Below, in pieces: positions 46,280 to 54,678 of a stretch of 64,000 nucleotides of DNA. The stretch spans positions 124,001 through 188,000 of the forward strand of contig CAVXPU010000005.1 in assembly GCA_963763855.1 (NCBI GenBank). The letters are read 5' to 3'. Numbering within the stretch: position 1 is the first letter of the stretch; every line of letters starts with the position of its first letter. Under the pieces are notes generated by a model that saw only the letters and a list, made by a program, of their open reading frames with translations, was not told where the DNA came from and ran no database searches. Source of the DNA: JAIBCC01 sp963763855. Lineage in GTDB: Bacteria > Acidobacteriota > Blastocatellia > Pyrinomonadales > Pyrinomonadaceae. Made by a program: the position numbers and the translations under genes.

Positions 46280-46880
46280 ATGAAATTCAATACCGTAAAA
46301 ACAACTTTGGCAGCATCGGCAATTGGCTTGGCAGCATTACTGGGAACAGTTGAAATCAACGCCCAATCGAGAGATCGAGGAAATAATTTTCCGCCTGTCT
46401 CTAATCAAAGAAATGACCAACAAAGAATTGAAATAGAAAAACAACGCCAACGCGATGGTGATGCAAATGCGAAATCAAAATGGTCGCGACAGAAACGATT
46501 GGGAAAGAAATGTCCGCTTCAAAGTTTATCAAAACGGCAAGGTTTTCATTACGGACGAACGCGGATTGGAAACACTTAAAGAAGCTGTAATGAGCGGCTA
46601 TGAAAAGGGTTTTCAAGCTGGGCAAACAAACCGCAGAAATAAACGAAGAGGCAATATTTACAGCCAAATCGGATATCGAAACGATTATTCTCGAAACGTC
46701 GGCGGCTTTGGTTATCAGAATCAAATAGATTCCAAATTGCTGCAATCCTACTTCCAAAAAGGCTTCCAAGAAGGTTTTGAAGATGGATACAACACCCGAA
46801 AAATGCGTGGATGGGGACGCGATGATGTAAAGATTTCCAATCACGACTTACGTTCGATCTTGAAATTTGAGAGATTCTAA
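46280..46880 (+). CDS. Exported protein with Y-x-K-G-F repeats, one frameshift
   Basis: Starts at 46280 after AGGAG, with a signal peptide ending near I-N-A-Q. A Q/R/D/N-rich stretch follows; then a frame change around 46460-46475 leads into N-G-R-D-R-N-D-W-E-R-N-V-R-F-K-V. Two related helical motifs follow, Y-E-K-G-F-Q-A-G-Q and F-Q-K-G-F-Q-E-G-F-E-D-G-Y. The corrected protein is about 200 residues, very polar and basic, and probably periplasmic. No family is certain. It has the best sigma54 promoter of the window upstream and a terminator just downstream, so it is a self-contained regulated unit. Confidence 0.65.
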
Positions 46881-46903
46881 TTAGATGGAATTCGATTCGA
46901 AAT

Positions 46904-46942
46904 GAAAAAGCCGGGCTTCAAGTAATCGAGACCGGCTTTTTC
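46904..46942. terminator. Bidirectional terminator
   Basis: GAAAAAGCCGG (46904-46914) pairs with CCGGCTTTTTC (46932-46942) around a 17-nt loop, giving T tracts on both strands. It serves the exported-protein gene (ending 46880) and the convergent DUF5916 gene. Confidence 0.85.
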
Positions 46943-46944
46943 CA

Positions 46945-49285
46945 TTTTGAAATGAAAAATTAAATCTTCTTCTGAATAAATAAGACATTCGAATAAAAAA
47001 TCTGCGTCCATCTTGCCGCAAGCCTTCATCAAAACGATTACGAAAATCATTAAACGCACGATAATTGGAATTATCATTGTAGCCAACGTAAAACGCCGTT
47101 CCCGGACTCGGATTCCAACCAAAAGCAGTTGTGAATTAATCGTTCCGTCAACCGTTTCGTAATCCATACTGATTCTTATAAATATAAAGCGAGTAAATTG
47201 ATACGTTGATTTAAAGGATAAATATTTGAATCGAAAGCGGTTAGCTTATTATCATTGCGGCGTAATTTTTCGCGTTCGTACTTTAACTCGATACTCCACG
47301 GATCAGTTGGCTGAAAATCAACCCCAAACCCATAACTAAAATTCAAGCCTTTCCCTGGGTCTAATTTTGAACTTCCCAGAAAAGCGGCAGGCGAAACCCT
47401 CGGATAACGCTCACTTGCTCCAAAATCAAAATCAAACGCATTAGTAGTGATCCCAAATCCTGCACCAACGCTGATTTTCTTCCAAAATTCTTTTCAATTC
47501 TGCATCTACCGTAAATTGATTAGCCTTGCGAAAATCTTCGCCGAAGAAAATTCCCTGCTGAAAAGCGTTGCGTTTTGCTCCAAATTCGTCTTCATAAATT
47601 CGACTGTGTTCAAAATCCGTTCCCGTATTAAAACTAAATTGGTTTGAAAATTCCATTGCGTATTAAAACTTGTGCTAATTCCTGTATGCGTCCTTGTCCA
47701 TCAAAGCTAAAATTTGAAAATCTTCGGGTAGTTAAACCGATGAGTTTTTTATGGGATTCGGTTCAGTTCCGAGCCTCCAGCCGCCAAAAACCGAATGACT
47801 ATTTGTTTGCCGAGTAAATCCTACATCAGCCCGATAATCTTTGCTTCTTCCGTTTGCACTAATCAAATAGCCGCGATTTTTACCTGTGTAATCCCAAGTC
47901 ACCGTATATGCTGCACCGTTTCCGGTGCAATATTCGTCATTGTCAATATTCGGGTTATAAAAATTGCGGCGTGAATTTGTTCCAACTGTCTGAAAGCTGA
48001 AAACTGTTTGCGGATCAATCTGAAATTTTGCATCAACGCCGAATAAATTGTTATGTTTCTGCGAACCAAAATGATAAGTCGTGGCAATCAAACCAATATT
48101 TGACTGAACCCCAAAATCGCGTTTGAGCCGCAAAACGCCGATGTAGGCTTTAGTATTAGTATCGGGAAAACGGTCAACTGCGGTAAACAATCCGAAAGTA
48201 TTTTTGCCTGTTTTGCCCGTTAATTTTACGGCGACATCAGGATCGGCGATGTTTCGTGTATTGACAACCTGCAAAGGCGTGCGGAAATAATCAATTCCTT
48301 CAAGAAAAAACGGGCGTTTTTCGGGAAAGAAAATAGGGAATCGCTCATTCGCACGAACGACCGGTGCATCGGCTTCGACCTCAGCAAAATCTGGATTAAC
48401 TGCCGCATCCAAGGTAACATTCGGCGTGATTTGAAATTTAACGGAAACGCCGATGTCTTGCTTTATCGGACGATTCAAAATCCGTGAACCAATCGGCTGT
48501 CTTAAATCTGCAATCCGTTCGCCCGTTTCGCTAAGCGTAATGCTTGGAACAATTTCAATCGTGCGGTCCGTTCTGATTTCATTCAATCCGGTGATTTTAC
48601 CAATCTGCCGCAACGACGAAACATCACGGGCAATCGGCATCCACGAACTATTTTCATCATTAAACCGCGGGATATTCCGCCCCATATTAAAGCCCCAAAA
48701 CTTTCCTTTTCCGGCACTGTAACGCAAAGACTTGAAAGGAACTTTAACCTCAACCGAATAGCCATCTTCCAGCAAAACGCCTTTCGATTCCATCACCACA
48801 TCAACGCTAAAATCAGGACCTTGCTGTGAACCATCAACTAAAACCGAATCTGCCTGAATACCAAAAGGATTAAAAAAGAAAACGTAAGCACGGCGTTGGT
48901 CGTTAAAAGTGTCTAAGGTAAAACGAACCCGATCATCAGCAAAAATATCGTCACGTTTCGCAACCGTTGCACGAATCTTATCAGGCTCATCAAAAGCGTG
49001 AATCCCAACGTAAAGATTCTTTTCATCGTAGCCAACATAGCCAATCGTTTGTCTGGAAGGAGCAATATTATCGCCCGGCTGGATTTGGATAAAGTCTTTG
49101 AAAACAGCGGCTTTTTTCCAAAGTTCATCATCCAATTTCCCGTCAATAACGGGTTCGGATTCAAATTTTGGAAGCGTAATCGGGACGCTCTTTTCAGGCG
49201 GCACAATGATTTTCGTTGAAGTGTCTTGGGCAATAATCGAGCTGAAAAATGCTAGAAAAGCTAAAAGATATATTAAATATTTCAC
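46945..49285 (-). CDS. DUF5916 outer-membrane protein, 3' frameshifts
   Basis: Starts at the ATG at 49285 with a signal peptide (F-S-S-I-I-A-Q). A CBM9-like domain follows (P-V-I-D-G-K-L-D-D-E-L-W), then the DUF5916 barrel (W-G-F-N-M-G-R-N, E-K-R-P-F-F-L-E-G). The frame is intact for 517 residues down to 47732, after which the remaining barrel strands are spread over at least three frames (for example F-N-T-G-T-D-F-E-H-S-R near 47610 and F-F-I-R-M-S-Y-L-F near 46995). The exact stop is unresolved but must precede the terminator at 46942. Family members are outer-membrane proteins of Bacteroidota and Acidobacteriota, with sugar-binding-like N-termini; transport or surface binding is inferred. 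Confidence 0.75.
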
Positions 49286-49380
49286 AAAAAATGATGACTT
49301 AGAATGTTTTAAGAAAAGCTCAAAAGATTAAACGCAAAATATGAGTAAAAGGTTTGAAATCATAATTAGTTTAGGATTTT

Positions 49381-49464
49381 TGCCTACGAAACACACAAAA
49401 TAAACGAAATTAAAATTACTTTTTGCTAAATTCCTTTTCGTACTTTTCGTATATTTCGTAGGCA
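49381..49464. repeat. TGCCTAC...-type intergenic repeat, copy 2
   Basis: An 84-bp unit with TGCCTACGAAA at one end and TTTCGTAGGCA at the other, between the DUF5916 and serS genes. Same ends and interior words (AAACGAAA, TTTTCGTATATTTCG) as at 26960-27038. Confidence 0.6.
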
Positions 49465-49471
49465 AGATTTC

Positions 49472-50755
49472 CTATCCAATCTTCTCCAAACCATTCATGT
49501 AAGATTGCAAAACTTCAGGAATCAAAATGCTTCCATCGGTTTGCTGATAATTTTCAAGAATAGCAATCCAAGTTCGCCCAACAGCTAAGCCGGATCCGTT
49601 AAGCGTATGCGGAAATTCGGTTTTTGCGTTTCCTGCACGCTTAAATCGCATATTCATTCTTCTCGCTTGAAAGTCTCCACAGTTGCTGCAGCTTGAAATT
49701 TCGCGATAAGTTTTCTGGCTCGGCAGCCAAACTTCGATGTCGTAAGTTTTCGTCGCACCAAACCCCATATCGCCGGTTGAAAGAACGACGGTTCGATACG
49801 GCAAACCCAATTTTTGCAAAATAGTTTCAGCATTCGCAGTCAGTTTTTCATGTTCTTCGGCAGAATCTTCCGGCAAGCAAACTTTCACTAGCTCGACCTT
49901 TTCAAACTGATGCTGGCGAATCAGCCCACGCGTGTCACGTCCGTAGCTTCCCGCTTCTGAGCGAAAACAAGGCGTGTAAGCCGTATAATATTTCGGCAAG
50001 TCTTTTGCATCCAACATCTCTTCGGCGTGATAGTTCGTCACGGGAACTTCAGCGGTTGGGATCAATGCAAAACCGCGACTGTCGGTTAAATGAAACAAAT
50101 CTTCCGAGAATTTTGGAAGCTGCCCCGTTCCAAACAAAGCTTTTTGATTGACCAAAAAAGGCGGCAAAGTTTCTGTGTAGCCATGTTCACTCGTGTGAAC
50201 GTCAAGCATAAAATTAATTAAAGCACGGCTCAATCTCGCACCTGCACCGTTAAGAATCGCAAAGCGTGAACCCGTTATTTTTACAGCACGTTCCTGATCT
50301 AAAATGCCCAAATTTTCGCCTAAATCAACGTGATCCTTCACCTCAAAATCAAACGCTTTCGGCTCGCTCCATTTGCGGATTTCAACGTTTGCAGATTCAT
50401 CTTTACCAATCGGACAAGATTCGTGCGGAATATTCGGCAGATTTGCCAAAAGGTCACGCATTTCTGCTTCCGCTTCATCGCGTTGCTTATCAAGCTCGGC
50501 TTGTTTGTCTTTAACTCCTGCAACTTCCGCCTTTTTCGCTTCGGCTTCCTCGCGTTTTCCGGCTTGCATCAATGCTCCGATTTCTTTACTTGAGGAATTT
50601 CGAATTTGATTAAGTTTATCGGATTCGCCAATCACACGACGGCGTTCAACGTCTAATTCGGCGAATTTATCCAACAATTCAGTCTGGAAATTTCGGTTGT
50701 TCAGGGCTGTTCTGACTGTTTCAAGGTTTTCTCTAACGTATTGTAAATCTAACAT
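49472..50755 (-). CDS. serS: Seryl-tRNA synthetase
   Basis: A complete 427-residue class II aminoacyl-tRNA synthetase. Residues 1-110 form the tRNA-binding antiparallel coiled coil (L-D-L-Q-Y-V-R-E-N and a long K/E/A-rich helix). Motif 2 is C-F-R-S-E-A-G-S-Y-G-R-D-T-R-G-L, and motif 3 is N-G-S-G-L-A-V-G-R-T. The T-A-E-V-P segment of the serine pocket is present. It charges tRNA-Ser (and tRNA-Sec where present). No frameshift, which makes it a useful internal control for read quality. It is flanked by repeats on both sides. Confidence 0.96.
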   Translation of the reverse strand: MLDLQYVRENLETVRTALNNRNFQTELLDKFAELDVERRRVIGESDKLNQIRNSSSKEIGALMQAGKREEAEAKKAEVAGVKDKQAELDKQRDEAEAEMRDLLANLPNIPHESCPIGKDESANVEIRKWSEPKAFDFEVKDHVDLGENLGILDQERAVKITGSRFAILNGAGARLSRALINFMLDVHTSEHGYTETLPPFLVNQKALFGTGQLPKFSEDLFHLTDSRGFALIPTAEVPVTNYHAEEMLDAKDLPKYYTAYTPCFRSEAGSYGRDTRGLIRQHQFEKVELVKVCLPEDSAEEHEKLTANAETILQKLGLPYRTVVLSTGDMGFGATKTYDIEVWLPSQKTYREISSCSNCGDFQARRMNMRFKRAGNAKTEFPHTLNGSGLAVGRTWIAILENYQQTDGSILIPEVLQSYMNGLEKIG

Positions 50756-51044
50756 AACTGGAATAATTGTAAATCGTTAGTGGCTAATTGTGAAACGGGT
50801 GTTTTGAGTCCCGCCTTCAGGCGGCTTCTTCTGTCAGTAGCCCGACCATTAGAAAGGGCTTAATGTTCTAGAATCAAAGCCCTCCTTTATAATCGTTCAA
50901 CTGACACGTGTCGTTTTTTTCTAATAGTGTAAGCCGGGATAAATACAAATCTTTTAGTTGGGCTAAACACACACTCTCAATAACGAGGCTGTCTGTGCGG
51001 GCAAATTCACCTTTTCAGACAGCCTCCAATTTATAGAGATTCCA
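50756..51044. repeat. Palindrome-rich gap between serS and mtnD
   Basis: Contains CCGCC-TTCA-GGCGG (50811-50824), AGCCC...GGGCT (50839-50860) overlapping AGGGCTT...AAGCCCT (50855-50883), and GAGGCTGTCTG (50985-50995) with its exact complement at 51016-51026. The last pair recalls insertion-sequence ends but no transposase is present. No ORF found. Confidence 0.6.
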
Positions 51045-51605
51045 TTAAATAATTGTAGGAATATAATTTACACCAAAGCATAGCGGTTGATAATTTGCGT
51101 CAACATTGCTTTCGGTATAATGCGGGGTCCAGCCGGACATATCTTCGAAGAGGCGAATCGCACGAACCGTTTTATCGCCGCAAAGATTAAACCAATGAAG
51201 GGTTCCACGCGGAACACGAATAAGGTCGCCGGCTTCCATTTCGATTGAAACAACGTCAGAATTTTTCGGTGCGATGTGAAAAAGTCCGTGTCCTTTAACG
51301 ATAAAACGAACTTCATCTTCATCGTGCCAATGTTCGCGATTGAACTTGTTGAGCATTACGTCAAGATTCGGCGTGGTTGGAACGATATTGATAACATCCG
51401 CGGTGACAAATCCACCTTTTAACTTAAGCTTTTCGATCTCGGGCGAATATGCAGACAATATCTCGTCTTCCGTAGCGTCTTGCGAAACTCTCAATGAATC
51501 TCCATCCCAGCGTTCGTAATCAATGCCGATTTTCGATAGACAATCAGTTATTTCAGACGTATCTCGGAGCGTTAAATCTTTATTGGGAATATTTACAATT
51601 GCCAT
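51045..51605 (-). CDS. mtnD: Acireductone dioxygenase
   Basis: A 186-residue cupin. Metal ligands are His92, His94 and Glu98 in E-H-W-H-D-E-D-E-V-R, plus the later His in T-L-H-W-F-N. The enzyme oxidises acireductone in the methionine salvage pathway: with iron it gives 2-keto-4-methylthiobutyrate and formate, with nickel an off-pathway product. The nearby mtnB-like gene (51943-52554), on the same strand, encodes an earlier pathway step, supporting the assignment. Other pathway genes are not in the window. Confidence 0.93.
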   Translation of the reverse strand: MAIVNIPNKDLTLRDTSEITDCLSKIGIDYERWDGDSLRVSQDATEDEILSAYSPEIEKLKLKGGFVTADVINIVPTTPNLDVMLNKFNREHWHDEDEVRFIVKGHGLFHIAPKNSDVVSIEMEAGDLIRVPRGTLHWFNLCGDKTVRAIRLFEDMSGWTPHYTESNVDANYQPLCFGVNYIPTII

Positions 51606-51614
51606 AATCCTATT

Positions 51615-51914
51615 TCAATTAATCTTTCGATTCTTACACAGAAGCCAAATTTCTTCTGCAATTCCTTTATATTTTTCTATATCGCCAGCACTATTATCGA
51701 ACCATTTTTGAAATTCTTCATAAACCACATTCAAAACATCGCGAACGTCGAAGCAATTTTTTAATCGTGGCAGAATTGTCTCTACCTCAGGTTCATATTC
51801 GTCGGTATTACTCTCAAAGTTAATTCCAATGGGATCATTTCGAAACAGAATTTCGGAAACCTCAACGAATCGACTACCGTATTCTGCTTTCACCTTTTCT
51901 CTACGTGCAATCAT
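51615..51914 (-). CDS. DUF1871-like small protein
   Basis: A 99-residue soluble protein with D-P-I-G-I-N-F and D-E-Y-E-P-E-V-E-T-I-L-P-R-L, a pattern seen in small uncharacterised proteins resembling DUF1871. It lies between mtnB and mtnD with gaps of 28 and 9 bases, so it is probably cotranscribed, but no methionine-salvage role is known. It may be an unrelated passenger. Confidence 0.65.
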   Translation of the reverse strand: MIARREKVKAEYGSRFVEVSEILFRNDPIGINFESNTDEYEPEVETILPRLKNCFDVRDVLNVVYEEFQKWFDNSAGDIEKYKGIAEEIWLLCKNRKIN

Positions 51915-51942
51915 TTTTCTCTAGTTCCATTAACTATCATAA

Positions 51943-52554
51943 CTATTTCAATTGTCTGCCCAAAACTTCAAACAAAAACTCAAAAATTTCAATATGCCGT
52001 TTTGCTTCCGCAATTGAATCGCCCCACGTATAAAGTCCGTGTTTTCGTAAATAAATGCCGTGGCAATTTGGATTTTCCCGCAAAACGTTTTCGATAACGT
52101 GCGAAAGTGCGATGTAATCTTGCGAATTTTCAACAATCGGAACTTGCTCTGTATGTTCGTGAGTTTTTACGCCAGCGAGACCTTTGAGCATCTCGTAGCC
52201 GACGATTTCAATAAAACCTTTTTCGAAATTTATGTCGGAAAGAATAGTTCCCCAAACCGAATGAGTGTGCAAAATTGATTTAGTATCGGGCAAAAAACGA
52301 TAAATTGCGAGGTGAATGAGTGTTTCGGCGGAAGGTTTACCAAATCCCCGAAGTACTTCAGAATCACCATTTACCTCTAGAAAATGTGTTTCATCCAAAT
52401 CGCCTTTTTCATTTCCGCTGGCAGTAATACAAAGTGTCAGTGGTTCATTTTCAATTATCGCGGAAAAGTTTCCGCTCGTTCCTAAAACCCAACCGCGTCG
52501 GTAAAATTCCTTTCCACAATCGGCTAAATGCAAAGCTAAATTTTTTAAAATCAT
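51943..52554 (-). CDS. mtnB: Methylthioribulose-1-phosphate dehydratase
   Basis: About 203 residues from the ATG at 52554; an earlier ATG at 52608 adds a non-conserved leader. A class II aldolase/adducin-fold enzyme with zinc ligands in H-T-H-S-V-W-G and the later R-K-H-G-L, a G-T-S-G-N-F-S phosphate-binding loop and a conserved E-H-T-E. It dehydrates methylthioribulose-1-phosphate. Assignment to mtnB rather than another class II aldolase rests on motif fit plus co-location with mtnD. Confidence 0.87.
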   Translation of the reverse strand: MILKNLALHLADCGKEFYRRGWVLGTSGNFSAIIENEPLTLCITASGNEKGDLDETHFLEVNGDSEVLRGFGKPSAETLIHLAIYRFLPDTKSILHTHSVWGTILSDINFEKGFIEIVGYEMLKGLAGVKTHEHTEQVPIVENSQDYIALSHVIENVLRENPNCHGIYLRKHGLYTWGDSIAEAKRHIEIFEFLFEVLGRQLK

Positions 52555-52627
52555 TGCAACCAAGTGTAGCAAACAAAAAGGAGACGCTTCAATCAAGAAA
52601 CTTCCCAAAGTTTGAATTTAGTGACTT

Positions 52628-54562
52628 CTAGTTTTTCTCAAACAAGTTTTTTGCGACTTCAATCTCGCGGTCAAATCCTTTTCCAATGTCCCTGTAATCT
52701 TTTTTCACAACAATATCAGGAATCACGCTTGCGTCTTTTTGTGTACTTAGAGGCGATTGAAAATAGACCGGAATATCAATTTCTACCTTTGAATTTGGCA
52801 GATTCAAAAAGAAATAATTGCCGCCGTTAATGCCTTGTTTATTGCCGCCGGAAACTTGTCCGACGATTTTTGCGAGCTATTTGTCCTTAACATAATCCAG
52901 AGAAATTGAAACGTCGCGGAGGCATTGCTTGAATCTGCTATAATTATCGTTTTACCTTGAAAATTATTGGCGTAAGGCTCAACTTGCGGATAATTTTCGC
53001 GTCCGACGATTTCAAAATACTTATCGTCAAATTTCTTGAAATTCGCTTTCGGAACACCGTTTTGTAAGGCTGATTTCAGTTCATCGCTGTAAGTATCAAG
53101 ATATTTTGACAAATCTAAGTTGAGCTGCAACATTTCGCACAAGTCTTTTGCTTTCAGCATATACGCCAAGTTTTTGCTTTCGCCAAATAACGTGAAAGTT
53201 CAAAACCGACATCCATATCGCCGCCACCGTTTCCGCGTAAATCAATGATTAAATTTTTGACATTTTTTCGCACGAAGTTCCGCGAATGCATTTGCTAAAA
53301 ACTCTTTAAATTTAATCGTTTTAAGCCGCCAAGTGATTGAATTATCAATCTTTAAGTAACGCAGTCGAGTTTGCTTGAATCTCAAATTTCCAGCCGTCAT
53401 CATAGCTTGGAGTTTTGCCATAACGCTTCGCCATTTCATCTTTGCGTTCGTCTTTTGTTAGGGCGAAAATTTCGAAAGATGATTTCTTCTTGGTCGCAAA
53501 ATCAATTGCTTCTATCGCAAATTTTTCGTTTTTTAACGGAATGAAAAGCGGAAAATACAAGTCAAAAAGAGCATATCTTTCGGCTTCAAATCTAACTAAT
53601 TCAAGCGAATTTATGCGATGTTCAAGCGTAGAATTTCCATCGGCTTTCGTAACGGTTAAAAGTTTTTCGATAATTTGTTTGACCGCAACACCGTTGATTT
53701 TCGTAATCTCGCTGCCTTTCGACAAGTTATTTGACGACGCATTTTCCGTTACGATAATTTTGCCGCCGACAATTCGGAAATAAATTGGCAGATAAGTTTT
53801 ACCACCAAAAAGTCGCTCGCGGACTAAACCGCTTTGATTATAAGGGTTTGCGTAAGTGTGTCCGCATTTAATTTTTTCGGCAAATTGCGAAAACAGCAGA
53901 AAAACTTCGCTTTCAGACAAAGGGGTTTTGAGTTTCGCTTCAAGGCTTACAAATTCTTTTTCCAAAATTTCGGGCGTGTTATAACGATAAATTCCTGGAT
54001 GAATCGCAATTAACGCTTTCCTAAAAACGTCAAAATCTTCTTTCAGTTGTGCGGGCGAGAATGTCTTTTTAGCCAACACGTTTTCGGTTGTTCGTTTCAA
54101 AGATAATTGATTGCGAAACTGCCAAGGCGTTCGCGTTTCCTTCAAAAAAATGAGCGAGTTTTCGTCAAAAGTAATCGTTTTACGAAATGGTTCGACCTTT
54201 TCTCCGTCTTGTCCGCTGCCAAGCAAAACGATCTTACTTGTTTCAATTGATTCGATTTTCAATTGAGAATTACCTTGAAAAAATTTCTTTGCCGTAAGAT
54301 CAATTTTTTCCGTTTCAACGTCTTTGATAATTCTTCCAAAGTCATCATAAACGGTTGTAATTTCAGCCGAATTTCCGTCGGTGGAAGGTTTGATCATCAA
54401 ATAAGTTTTAAGTTTTACACGCTCGTTTGTTGTGTAATCTTGATATTCCAGCGTGCCTTCCCAGTTTCCCGCGATGGTTTGGAAAAAAGTTTTGCCTTGC
54501 GAAAAAGCGTTTGTTGATAAAAATACGATTGCAAAGATTGCCGTCAAAATTAATTTGTTCAT
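52628..54562 (-). pseudogene. S41-family peptidase, multiply broken
   Basis: Starts at the ATG at 54562 with a signal peptide (A-F-S-Q). A lipocalin-like beta domain (W-E-G-T-L-E-Y) is followed by the N-terminal helices of tail-specific peptidases. The intact frame runs to 53345. The core then continues in pieces: L-I-I-D-L-R-G-N-G-G-G-D near 53230, F-D-D-K-Y-F-E-I-V-G near 53010, and after a further break near 52880 a C-terminus ending N-L-F-E-K-N and TAG at 52628. At least three frame changes plus an in-frame TAG near 52880 make it a probable pseudogene. An intact relative is at 57647-59173. Confidence 0.7.
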
Positions 54563-54622
54563 ATTGGTTCCCCTTGAAATAATTTGTGTAAAACTGATTC
54601 AAGGTTACAGTTTCACAAAATA

Positions 54623-54672
54623 AAAATCGCCTCAAATTACGATTTGAAGCGATTTTGTGATGATTTGAGCCG
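54623..54672 (-). terminator. Hairpin repeat / terminator, copy 1
   Basis: AAAATCGCCTCAAAT (54623-54637) and ATTTGAAGCGATTTT (54642-54656) form a 15-bp stem with one mismatch and a TACG loop; the TTTT side gives a T tract on the minus strand. Just downstream of the kinase stop (54679). The flank TGATTTGAGCCG (54661-54672) is shared with the copy at 59605-59654. Confidence 0.75.
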
Positions 54673-54678
54673 AAAAAC

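Noticed and set aside
50985..51026. Rho-independent terminator for mtnD
   Set aside because: The hairpin is strong but no T tract follows on the minus strand, so it is listed as a repeat.
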